Shown here piece after piece: positions 44,107-52,418 of a stretch of 64,000 nt of DNA. The notes under the pieces are model-generated. The model did no database searches. It worked only from the letters and a program-made list of their open reading frames with translations, and had not been told where the DNA came from. Source of the DNA: Pseudomonadota bacterium (GTDB lineage Bacteria; Pseudomonadota; Gammaproteobacteria; Burkholderiales; Burkholderiaceae_B); NCBI GenBank assembly GCA_023440825.1, contig JAEXRL010000029.1:1-64000 (forward strand). The letters run 5' to 3'. The translations under genes and the position numbers were made by a program. Position 1 is the stretch's first letter; each line of letters begins with the position of its first letter.

Positions 44107-45105
44107 TTAAAGCAAGCCAACTTCTTTAAAGTACTTCTCGGCACCAGGATGCAAAGGCGCAGATAAGCCGTCTTTCACCATGTCTTCCTTTTGCAAATTG
44201 CTAAAGGCAGGGTGTAAACGCTTAAAGTCGTCAAAGTTTTCAAACACTGCTTTTACAACGGTATAAATGGTGGCCTCAGGCACGTCCTCAGAAGTCACAA
44301 ACGTTGCCAAAACACCGTAGGTATCAATATCTTGATCGTTGCTGGGATACAGTCCACCTGGGATGGTCGCTTTAGCATAGTAGGGGTAGGTCTCTACCAA
44401 GGCATCAACCGCCTCACCCGTTAAGGGGACCAGTTGCGCACCGCAGGTTGTCGTAGGATCCTGGATATTCGCCGAAGGGTGGCCCACGCCATAAATAAAA
44501 CCATCAATACGGCCATCACACAAAGCTGGACCATGCTCATCAGGACGCAGCTCGGACGCTAAAGAAAAGAAGCTAGGATCCAGCTTCTTCGCTGCCAGCA
44601 GTTGGTCCATGGAAGCACGAGTGCCTGAGCCGGGGTTACCCACGTTAAAGCGCTTACCTTTAAAGTCATCAAACTCTTTGATTTGCGCTTCCTTACGTGA
44701 CAAGACAGTGAATGGCTCAGGGTGCAAAGAGAAGACGGAACGTAACTTTTTGAACTCGCCCACGTCTTTAAACTGGCCATCGCCGTTGTAAGCGTTATAG
44801 CCCACATCAGACTGCACAACACCCAAATCCAGCTCTTGTGCCTTAATCGTATTGACGTTAAATACGGAACCACCGGTAGACTCTACCGAGCAACGTAAAC
44901 CGTGATCTGCACGGTCTTTATTAACGAGGCGACAAATGGCGCCGCCCGCGGCATAGTAGACACCTGTCACGCCACCAGTACCGATGCTGACAAAGTTTTG
45001 CTGTGCGTTTGCCGCCATAGGAGACATCATGAGCGCACCCATTAAGCTCGTGGCGCCCAGCACTGCCAGACTACGTTTACCCGATTTTTTGAAAGAAAAC
45101 TGCAT
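44107..45105 (-). CDS. TRAP transporter receptor, TAXI family
   Basis: Periplasmic solute-binding protein of 332 aa with a long signal peptide (about 1-36, ending AANAQQ). FVSIGTGGVTGVYYAAGGAICRLVN is the TAXI signature. Start at ATG 45105 with GGGAGA 6-7 bases upstream rather than 45141. Ligand unknown; glutamate or 2-oxo acids are known for some TAXI systems. First gene of the TRAP unit. Confidence 0.93.
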   Translation of the reverse strand: MQFSFKKSGKRSLAVLGATSLMGALMMSPMAANAQQNFVSIGTGGVTGVYYAAGGAICRLVNKDRADHGLRCSVESTGGSVFNVNTIKAQELDLGVVQSDVGYNAYNGDGQFKDVGEFKKLRSVFSLHPEPFTVLSRKEAQIKEFDDFKGKRFNVGNPGSGTRASMDQLLAAKKLDPSFFSLASELRPDEHGPALCDGRIDGFIYGVGHPSANIQDPTTTCGAQLVPLTGEAVDALVETYPYYAKATIPGGLYPSNDQDIDTYGVLATFVTSEDVPEATIYTVVKAVFENFDDFKRLHPAFSNLQKEDMVKDGLSAPLHPGAEKYFKEVGLL

Positions 45106-45475
45106 AGATATCTCCCTGTGAGTTTTACTCTGGTTGATCATCCAGCACTAGCCAGATTAGATATTGCCACTGCTCTGTAGCCACACCTAACGGCTAAATC
45201 GATTTGTCCCCAACGCGGGGACATGCCCTGTTATAGAAGAGCACCTGACGAGCAGTGACGATGAGACAGGCCTGATAGACCTGAAGAGTCGCCCGCCACC
45301 CTAAAGCGACTGGGCAATAGAAATTACACTTATCCAATGAGAGGTAAAAATCCCTTACCTATAAGTGAACTCGAATAATAACTCGGGCAGCCATATAAAA
45401 ACACCAACATTAATGAGGGTTTGCCCTTAAAATTAGAAATAAAACAATATAAGAAACACGTTTTATTATTATGAA
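45106..45475. other. Intergenic region upstream of the TAXI receptor gene
   Basis: A 370-base stretch with no gene. It contains the TAXI receptor ribosome site, a perfect TGTCCCC-AACGC-GGGGACA inverted repeat (45205-45223), and an AT-rich part at 45360-45475 next to the acylphosphatase stop. No clear promoter was found. Confidence 0.5.
45205..45223. promoter_or_regulatory. Inverted repeat upstream of the TAXI-TRAP genes
   Basis: Perfect 7-base arms around a 5-base centre, 100 bases before the receptor ATG. Could be an operator or a leader hairpin; which regulator binds is unknown, as no regulator gene is adjacent. Confidence 0.4.
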
Positions 45476-45757
45476 TCAACGAATTTCAAAGCGGTCATAA
45501 ATATGATCCGTGTAAACAACTTCTTGCTCCACACTGCGCACTTGAGCGCCTACCGGCCCCTGCTCTAACCACGACAGCATACGATCCACTTGATCCGGAC
45601 TGCCTTGTAACACAAGGTCGACAGAGCCATCCATTGCGTTGCTCACCCAACCACACACGCCGTATAAATGGGCATGCCGTTTGCTGGCATCACGAAACCC
45701 CACTCCCTGCACATGGCCACGTATTTTTAATTTTAGGGTTTCGAACTGAACTTCCAT
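45476..45757 (-). CDS. acyP: Acylphosphatase
   Basis: Small enzyme (93 aa) that hydrolyses acyl phosphates. The phosphate loop GHVQGVGFR (Arg22) and the catalytic Asn40 in GWVSNAMDGSV are intact. GGAG lies about 8 bases before the ATG. Alone on its strand, between the TAXI leader and the divergent c-di-GMP protein gene. Confidence 0.93.
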   Translation of the reverse strand: MEVQFETLKLKIRGHVQGVGFRDASKRHAHLYGVCGWVSNAMDGSVDLVLQGSPDQVDRMLSWLEQGPVGAQVRSVEQEVVYTDHIYDRFEIR

Positions 45758-45908
45758 AGACGGACTCCAACAAGCGATATAATTCTTTCAATTCCCCACC
45801 ACACTGAATATAAAGAGAGCGGTTCAATCATCGATAAGTAATATCAGTAAATGTAGTAAAAGCTATTCGTAATTTGGTTTAAACTTAATATATTTCCGCC
45901 TAAACAAT

Positions 45909-47906
45909 ATGTATCACCCCAACAGACCTCTCGTACCCATCATAGTGCGAAAGCTCATTCTCTGTTGCGCGCTTTTTGTCATTAGCAATGTTGCCATCAC
46001 ACAAGAAAACATTGCCGACCATGCGCTTTCTGTCACGGCATCTACCCAGCACTTATCACCCCGCACAGAAGCATCTACTGGCCCAGGCCTCTTACCCAAA
46101 AACCCTGATACAGGCTTAACCATACTAATCGTTTTAAGCAGTATGCTGCTCGGTGCTGTGCTCACCGCCACTGGCCTGCATTTAAGAATGGCACGGCAAC
46201 GCCACCGCCTACAATTTACCGAGCAACGCTTGAACCTCATGCTGGGGTCCGTCGATGCGTACGTATATGTGAAAAACAAGCATTACCAATATACCTACGC
46301 CAATCAAAAAATGTGTGCTGATCTAAATCTACTACCAGAGCAGATTAAGGGAAAATCGGATCAAGACCTTTACCTGCACCCCCAAACCTTAGCGGATATC
46401 CGCGCCAATGATAAACAAGTCCTGCTGCACTCCCAACAGGTGACGGCCGAGGAGGTCTTTCGTGATCACAGCGGCAATATACAACGCATTTTACTGAGTA
46501 TTAAAACACCCTTACTAGACCCACACACTCAAGAAACCTTTATTTTTGGCATCAGTACCGATCTGACCGGCCTGAAAGCGGTCGAATCAGAAAACCATAA
46601 ACTGACCTTTTATGATCCGCTGACTGACCTGCCTAACCGCCGTCAATTATGCCAAGAAATTACTACTTTACTGGATCAAAGCTCGCCTGACAGCCCTACC
46701 TATGCACTTTTCTTACTGGATTTGGACCGGTTCCAGCAAATTAACGATGCGCGTGGCCATGCTATTGGCGATATGTTGCTGCTACGAGTGGCCAATCGAC
46801 TCCGGGCCCTGCTGCCCGAGGATGCGCTAGTAGCCCGTTTGGGTGGGGATGAGTTTTGTGTACTGCACGCTTTATCTTATCGCCCAGACCTGAGCACACT
46901 CCAGCAAGCCGCCTGTTTGGGTGAGAAAATTCGTCAGCATATTGAGCAACCCTACCGAATCGCTGATGACACCTACGTCACGAGTGCCAGCATCGGTCTG
47001 ACCTTGTTAAAGCCAGAGCTATTGTGTGCCAATGATGCCCTGCGGGAAGCCGATACTGCCTTAAATCGCGCCAAGCAAGATGGCCGTAATTTAGTGCGTG
47101 CTTACGAACACCATATGCAACAAGCACTGGAAGAAAACCTAAGCCTGAAGCATGACCTACTTAAAGCGCTGAACAATCAGCAATTGAGCCTATCTTTACA
47201 ATCTCAATTTGACACAGCAGGCACGATTAGCGGCGCCGAGGCCTTGCTACGATGGGAACACCCTACCCGTGGCTGTATTGAGCCAGCCAAATTTATCCCC
47301 CTTGCTGAAGACAATGACCTTATCTTGGCACTGGGCGAGTGGTTGCTTAACGAGGTGTGCGAGGTCTTAAATGCTACACGGCAGTATCGCTTTCCGATTT
47401 CCGTCAATATCAGCCCTACCCAATTTAACCGGCCTGATTTTGCCACACGCTTGCAGCAGATCCTGAGCACCCGTACCAATCAAACGCACCGGCTTATTAT
47501 GGAAATCACCGAAGGCACCTTAATGGAAAATTTGCCTGCTGCCCAAAAAATCATGGCTGATCTGGGTACGCTAGGAATACGTTTTTCCATTGACGACTTT
47601 GGGGTGGGCTATTCAAACTTATCGGCGCTACAACGGCTACCGCTTTATGAGTTGAAACTGGATCGCAGCTTAATTGCACAGGTACCGCACGATGCGCACT
47701 CTAATGCCATCACTCAGGCGGTATTGGCCATGGCCCAGCAGCTCAAGCTGCAAGTGGTGGTGGAAGGCATAGAAACCCCGGAACAATTAGCGTTCATCTC
47801 AGGCTTAGGGGCTGTACATATGCAAGGATTTTTACTGGCTAAACCTATGAGCACCGATACCTGGCTGGCTAGCCTGGTACCTCCGCCATCGTTAGCCCTA
47901 CACTAA
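45909..47906 (+). CDS. Membrane-bound PAS-GGDEF-EAL protein (c-di-GMP turnover)
   Basis: A 665-residue c-di-GMP enzyme. Layout: N-terminal hydrophobic segment (about 11-28), periplasmic stretch, second helix (about 68-90), PAS domain (about 100-220), GGDEF (about 235-395, motif GGDEF intact) and EAL (about 410-655, motif EALLRWEHP, DDFGVGYSNLS and VVEGIET intact). No RxxD inhibitory site is found five residues before GGDEF. Both domains may be active, but phosphodiesterase activity is best supported. Signal sensed by PAS unknown; no regulator adjacent. Confidence 0.93.
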   Translation: MYHPNRPLVPIIVRKLILCCALFVISNVAITQENIADHALSVTASTQHLSPRTEASTGPGLLPKNPDTGLTILIVLSSMLLGAVLTATGLHLRMARQRHRLQFTEQRLNLMLGSVDAYVYVKNKHYQYTYANQKMCADLNLLPEQIKGKSDQDLYLHPQTLADIRANDKQVLLHSQQVTAEEVFRDHSGNIQRILLSIKTPLLDPHTQETFIFGISTDLTGLKAVESENHKLTFYDPLTDLPNRRQLCQEITTLLDQSSPDSPTYALFLLDLDRFQQINDARGHAIGDMLLLRVANRLRALLPEDALVARLGGDEFCVLHALSYRPDLSTLQQAACLGEKIRQHIEQPYRIADDTYVTSASIGLTLLKPELLCANDALREADTALNRAKQDGRNLVRAYEHHMQQALEENLSLKHDLLKALNNQQLSLSLQSQFDTAGTISGAEALLRWEHPTRGCIEPAKFIPLAEDNDLILALGEWLLNEVCEVLNATRQYRFPISVNISPTQFNRPDFATRLQQILSTRTNQTHRLIMEITEGTLMENLPAAQKIMADLGTLGIRFSIDDFGVGYSNLSALQRLPLYELKLDRSLIAQVPHDAHSNAITQAVLAMAQQLKLQVVVEGIETPEQLAFISGLGAVHMQGFLLAKPMSTDTWLASLVPPPSLALH

Positions 47907-47916
47907 GCAAATTATA

Positions 47917-48882
47917 TTAACGTCTATGATCGAAAGGGTCGTGACTGCTTGGCAGCCCATCGCCATCGCCAAACACAAAGCGCAAAATATGACTTTTCAC
48001 GTACTCTTTCATGGCCGTGATAAGTAACTGTGCATCGGGACGTATAGGACGGTCAGCCAGCGTAATAACACCCATCATATAGGGAATATATACGTCAATC
48101 GGGCGCACCACCACCTCAGCAAAACGTAGGCCGTTCGCGGTGAAGGGGTCCACTAAACTGGCCCCAACACCCTGAGCGACAAGCATCATGGCGTCAGCAG
48201 TAGTGCTCACGGCAATATGCCGCACACTTTCTACCGTTGTCACCGCTCGCTGTAAGGCACTGGCTTGCCGATGTCGCAAACCATTGTGATTCAGAATGGA
48301 AATAAGCACCGTATCGGAGATATCCGCCAAAGGAATCTGCTCAAACCTAGCCAAGGGATGATTCGCTGGCAGAGCCAATAACATGGGTGCCTGACCCGAC
48401 CAATGTACCGTGCATGCCTCCGTGTCCAGGGGCAGGCTGGTCATTGCCACGTCTACCTTGGCTTCTCGCACTAAGGACACAATTTGATCCGTGCTAACGG
48501 TCTCACATGACAACTTTTGCTTAAATAAAGGCTGAGTGGCTTCCAGCTGAGCTAAGACCTGAGGCACCAAGCCTACGCTTAAGGAACGCGATGACGCCAA
48601 GCGTAAGGGGCGCATGCCTCCTTGGGCTATCTCACGCGACCGTACCTCGAGCATTTCAAGATTCACCAGCAAGGGGCGAACCTCTTGATAAAAGTCGCGC
48701 CCCTGCTCAGTTAAGGTGACCTGAGGTCGTGTACGGGTAAACAGCTTAAAACCCAGCTCCTGCTCAAGCTCTTGCACTTGTCGGCTAACAACAGGCTGTG
48801 AGCGATCTAATAACTTACCCGCTGCGGTAACACTGCCCGCCGTTATTACCGCAGCAAAGGCTTCAAGTTGTCGAATTTCCAT
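47917..48882 (-). CDS. LysR-family transcriptional regulator
   Basis: A 321-residue LTTR with the winged helix MEIRQLEAFAAVITAGSVTAAGKLLDRSQPVVSRQVQELEQEL and an effector domain of about 90-300. The sequence is nearer to the NocR/OccR and BenM-like aromatic-compound regulators than to CysB, but the ligand is unknown. It lies downstream of panB on the same strand (60-base gap) and convergent with the GGDEF-EAL gene; its target is not obvious. Confidence 0.88.
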   Translation of the reverse strand: MEIRQLEAFAAVITAGSVTAAGKLLDRSQPVVSRQVQELEQELGFKLFTRTRPQVTLTEQGRDFYQEVRPLLVNLEMLEVRSREIAQGGMRPLRLASSRSLSVGLVPQVLAQLEATQPLFKQKLSCETVSTDQIVSLVREAKVDVAMTSLPLDTEACTVHWSGQAPMLLALPANHPLARFEQIPLADISDTVLISILNHNGLRHRQASALQRAVTTVESVRHIAVSTTADAMMLVAQGVGASLVDPFTANGLRFAEVVVRPIDVYIPYMMGVITLADRPIRPDAQLLITAMKEYVKSHILRFVFGDGDGLPSSHDPFDHRR

Positions 48883-48942
48883 AGTGCCCAGTAATAAAAG
48901 GTTTCAAATTTAGGACATTCTAAACTTTAAAACGTTTACACA

Positions 48943-49770
48943 CTAGCGCTTCACACCAAAACAATGCTCCATCGCCGGGAAGCTTCCTTCACGCACCTCG
49001 TCGGCATAGGTTTGGGCTGCTTGCTTAATGACAGCACCCACATCCACATACTGTTTGGCAAACTTAGGAATACGGCCAGCCGTCAAACCTAGAATATCCT
49101 CAGTAACCAGCACCTGACCATCGCAAGCCGGCGAAGCACCAATACCAATCGTTGGCACAGCAATTGTTTCCGTAATGCGTCTGCCCAACGCCTCGGCCAC
49201 CCCTTCCAACACCACACCGAATGCTCCTGCCTGCGCATGGGCCACCGCATCCTCTAGCACGCGCTGTGCTGTGCCGTCCGTCATGCCTTGAGCCTTATAG
49301 CCACCCATGGTGTTCACGTACTGGGGCATCAAGCCCACATGTGCGAGCACAGGAATACCGCGATCCACCAAAAAACGAGTGGTCTCAGCCATCACTGCGC
49401 CCCCTTCAAGCTTAACCGCCTGTGCACCACTGGCACTGAGCAAGTACGCAGCGTTTTCAAAGGCTTGCTGTACAGACTTCTGATAACTACCAAAAGGCAT
49501 ATCAACCACCACACAGGCATGTTCTGTGGCACGCACCACCGCGGCAGCGTGAGCTGCCATTTGCTCAACCGTAATGCTTAGGGTGTCGGCCATTCCATAT
49601 CCCACCATTGCAGTGGAGTCACCCACCAGGATGAAATCCATAGCCTCGTCCAGTAAACGCGCAATGGGCGCAATATACGCCGTCAAAGCGCATATTTTCT
49701 GTTTTCCTTTATAGGACATCAGGGTTGGAACAGTCACACGGGTGCGATTAATTGGAACGCTCATACTCAT
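48943..49770 (-). CDS. panB: 3-methyl-2-oxobutanoate hydroxymethyltransferase
   Basis: Makes ketopantoate from 2-oxoisovalerate using methylene-tetrahydrofolate, first step of pantothenate synthesis. Motifs: LTAYIAPIARLLDEAMDFILVGDS, VVVDMPFGSYQ, GGYKAQGMT and IGIGASPACDGQVLV. Two in-frame ATGs are six bases apart (49770 and 49764); AGGAG suits the second. Length 275 aa is typical. panC is not adjacent, although the two are often paired. The coaX product in this window would use the pantothenate made. Confidence 0.96.
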   Translation of the reverse strand: MSMSVPINRTRVTVPTLMSYKGKQKICALTAYIAPIARLLDEAMDFILVGDSTAMVGYGMADTLSITVEQMAAHAAAVVRATEHACVVVDMPFGSYQKSVQQAFENAAYLLSASGAQAVKLEGGAVMAETTRFLVDRGIPVLAHVGLMPQYVNTMGGYKAQGMTDGTAQRVLEDAVAHAQAGAFGVVLEGVAEALGRRITETIAVPTIGIGASPACDGQVLVTEDILGLTAGRIPKFAKQYVDVGAVIKQAAQTYADEVREGSFPAMEHCFGVKR

Positions 49771-49778
49771 TAACTCCT

Positions 49779-49790
49779 GGCCAATTGGCC
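49779..49790. promoter_or_regulatory. Perfect palindrome adjoining the panB ribosome-binding site
   Basis: GGCCAATTGGCC, 12 bases, directly before AGGAG of panB on the minus strand. It could be a protein-binding site or a small hairpin near the start; role unproven. Confidence 0.3.
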
Positions 49791-50040
49791 CGACACAATA
49801 CAGAAATCAAAATGATGTGAATTTCAAAACGATACAGTACACACAGTGCCGTGCACGTATAATCGTGATTGGGTAATAAAAAAAATCTCTGCCCACTCAG
49901 CACATATGTGCGTCTTTTCCCTAGCGGACTCTCACCTTTTTACATTGAGCTGTACTTAATTACTACAGTTCAGTGCTTTTCTGCATGGTTATTACAGCCG
50001 TACTCTGGCTGCGCTCGTGCAGACCCCCAAGGAGAAACCT

Positions 50041-50880
50041 ATGTTAATGCGTCCTAATAAAGCTGTCTTTCACGACGGCAACACGGCTCCCCAACTCGGG
50101 CTGGGTGTTTGGCAAGTCGCTCCAGAACACACCGCCAGCTTGGTATGCTCAGCCATAGCACACGGATACCGCCTGCTGGATACTGCCAGCATTTATGGCA
50201 ACGAGGCTGAGCTGGGACAAGGTATACGCGACGCTGGCCTGCCGCGTGAAGAGCTTTTCATCAGCACCAAGGTGTGGAACGACCAGCACGGGCATGACAG
50301 TACCCGGGACGCCCTGCATGCAAGCCTAGAGAGGCTACAACTGGAGTACATCGATTTATATATGATTCACTGGCCTGTTCCCACCAACCGTTTGTATGTA
50401 CAAACCTGGGAAATGCTAATTAATCTGCGCAATGAAGGCCTAATTAAATCCATCGCCGTTTGCAACTTTAACGAAAGTCACCTGCAAACCCTGCTGGATA
50501 AAACGGGGGTTTTACCCGTGCTGAACCAAATCGAATTGCATCCCGGTTTTCAGCAACAGGCGCTGCGTCAGTTTCATCACGACCATGGGATACATACGCA
50601 AGCCTGGAGCCCTATGGGTTTTGGCCAGTTCTGGGACAACAGCACCTTACAAAGCCTGGCTCATAAGCATGGAAAGTCAGTGGCACAGATTATCCTGCGC
50701 TGGCAAATGCAGCTGGGCAATCTGGCTCTGACCAAATCCAACTCGCTAGAGCGCTTAAACGAAAACATGCGTATTTTTGACTTTTCTCTGGAGCACGAAG
50801 ACCTGCTGGCTATTCAGCAACTAGGCCAAGCAGAGAACCGCCTAGGCCCCGATCCAGAGTTTTTTCTGAACGTAGCCTAG
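50041..50880 (+). CDS. Aldo/keto reductase
   Basis: NADPH-dependent carbonyl reductase of 279 aa of the 2,5-diketo-gluconate reductase (DkgA) type. The catalytic tetrad is visible: Asp and Tyr in LLDTASIYGNEAELG, Lys in ISTKVWND and His in MIHWPVP. C-terminal NADP-binding part includes LTKSNSLERLNEN. Start at ATG 50041 with AAGGAG upstream; an earlier start at 50017 would run over this ribosome site. Convergent with the MFS gene. Confidence 0.92.
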   Translation: MLMRPNKAVFHDGNTAPQLGLGVWQVAPEHTASLVCSAIAHGYRLLDTASIYGNEAELGQGIRDAGLPREELFISTKVWNDQHGHDSTRDALHASLERLQLEYIDLYMIHWPVPTNRLYVQTWEMLINLRNEGLIKSIAVCNFNESHLQTLLDKTGVLPVLNQIELHPGFQQQALRQFHHDHGIHTQAWSPMGFGQFWDNSTLQSLAHKHGKSVAQIILRWQMQLGNLALTKSNSLERLNENMRIFDFSLEHEDLLAIQQLGQAENRLGPDPEFFLNVA

Positions 50881-50891
50881 CACCGCTAGGC
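50875..50891. terminator. Short hairpin shared by two convergent stop codons
   Basis: GCCTAGC-ACC-GCTAGGC, perfect 7-base arms, covering the stop codons of the aldo/keto reductase (50878-50880) and of the MFS gene (50886-50888). No U-tract on either side, so it is more likely an mRNA-end hairpin than a classical terminator. Confidence 0.4.
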
Positions 50892-52295
50892 GCGTACTTG
50901 CCTGGCTGCTTTGGACAATAAGGCGGCCATGGCCGGGCACACCGCAAAGGCTAAAAACAACACCAAGCTAGACTGCTGGGCCCCCACTACGCCCCCCGGC
51001 TTACTGAAACCGGCAGCATTGCTTAACAAGCCTGCCACACTCGCGCCCAATGCCATGGCATATAACTGCAAGGTAGTAATGGCCGCCGACGCGATATTTT
51101 CCTGACCTTTTGGTGCCGCTTTAAAGACCCGAGTCAGTAAATGAGGCCAGCACAAACCTATACCGAACCCTACACCTAGCAAAGCGGGATACATGAGGTA
51201 GGCCAACTGCAACTCAGCACTTAATGCCTGCCAAGGAATCAAGACGGCCAGAACCACTAATGATGCACAAGACACCATGGGCCCTATAATTAAAAAGTAC
51301 CCCCCAACATGATGAGCTCGACTGGAGCTTAGCAAGGTAGCCAAGGTCCACCCGGCTGACATCAACACCGTTAAATAGCCCGCCTTTAGCGGCGACATGC
51401 TGTGTATAACCTGTAAAAAGTAGGGGATGAAAATTTCGGCTGTAATACTAATGCTCATTAAGCCTATACAAGCGTATAAACTGCCTAGAGGCTGACTGAG
51501 TGAGTAGGTTCCAACAGGAAACAAGCGACTTTCCGTACGTTTATCGAGCCGGATTAAATACACTAATACCGCCACTCCTAACAAGGCACCCAGCAAATTA
51601 ATAGTCCAAGCCTCAAATAAGCTGGCTACCGTCACGCACAACACCGAACACGTCAGCAGCAGCACCTGTTTTAAGGTAGAACCGCTACTCTGGCGACTTG
51701 CAGCAACATGAGCCTGTAGCTGAGTCCAGACCAGAACCGCGAGCCCGGCGACCAGAGGCAAAATAGCCCAAAATGCCCACCGCCAATGCCCACTTTGCGC
51801 AAATATGCCCCCTATTGCCGGCCCTGCCAGCGTTGCCACGCCCCACATGCTGGACACCAAAGCCATGGCCTTAGGCCACAAACGCTCTGCAAAAACAATA
51901 CGAATCGACGAGTAGCTTAAGCCCAGCAATAAGCCGCCCCCTAGCCCCTGTATCGTGCGCGCTACAACCAGCCATAACATATGAGGCGCACTGGCACACA
52001 AAGCTGTGCCCAAAGCGAAGATAAGCAGCGTGAACAAAAAACCCATACGCAGGCCGCTGCGCTCTAAAATCCTAGGGGTTAACGCAGAGCCAACGATGGA
52101 GGCAACCACAAATAACGTCGTGTTCCAGGCATAATACAGCTGCCCACCGATATCCTGAATGACAGAGGGCATGATGGTGGTGGCGATGTAGACATTCACC
52201 GCATGAATCGCCACTCCCCCTGCTAAGGCAAGCGAGCGTAAACCATTACGCCCCCATAGCAACTCCGACCACGCTGCCCCTTGTCTGCTGCTCAT
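50886..52295 (-). CDS. MFS transporter, DHA2-like drug exporter type
   Basis: Inner-membrane protein of 469 aa with about 12-14 helices. The N-terminal half contains LWLVVARTIQGLGGGLLLGLSYSSIRIVF (loop and motif C-like region) and the proton-coupled exporter pattern of the EmrB/QacA branch. Start set at ATG 52295 with AAGGA about 10 bases upstream, rather than an upstream TTG. Substrate unknown. Convergent with the aldo/keto reductase gene; the acnA terminator lies upstream. Confidence 0.87.
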   Translation of the reverse strand: MSSRQGAAWSELLWGRNGLRSLALAGGVAIHAVNVYIATTIMPSVIQDIGGQLYYAWNTTLFVVASIVGSALTPRILERSGLRMGFLFTLLIFALGTALCASAPHMLWLVVARTIQGLGGGLLLGLSYSSIRIVFAERLWPKAMALVSSMWGVATLAGPAIGGIFAQSGHWRWAFWAILPLVAGLAVLVWTQLQAHVAASRQSSGSTLKQVLLLTCSVLCVTVASLFEAWTINLLGALLGVAVLVYLIRLDKRTESRLFPVGTYSLSQPLGSLYACIGLMSISITAEIFIPYFLQVIHSMSPLKAGYLTVLMSAGWTLATLLSSSRAHHVGGYFLIIGPMVSCASLVVLAVLIPWQALSAELQLAYLMYPALLGVGFGIGLCWPHLLTRVFKAAPKGQENIASAAITTLQLYAMALGASVAGLLSNAAGFSKPGGVVGAQQSSLVLFLAFAVCPAMAALLSKAARQVRA

Positions 52296-52349
52296 ACTAC
52301 AAGCTTCCTTCAATCAAGCCATTCATTAAAAGGTGATGCGTCCAGACGT

Positions 52350-52399
52350 AAAAAACGGGCCTGTTGATTATTCTGCCACTGGCGAATACGAGGCCCGTT
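52350..52399 (-). terminator. Intrinsic terminator of acnA
   Basis: Nine-base arms AACGGGCCT (52354-52362) and AGGCCCGTT (52391-52399) with a 28-base loop that may form an inner hairpin, followed on the minus strand by six Ts. It lies 20 bases past the acnA stop. Confidence 0.75.
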
Positions 52400-52418
52400 C
52401 TGGTATGGAGCAGTCTGC

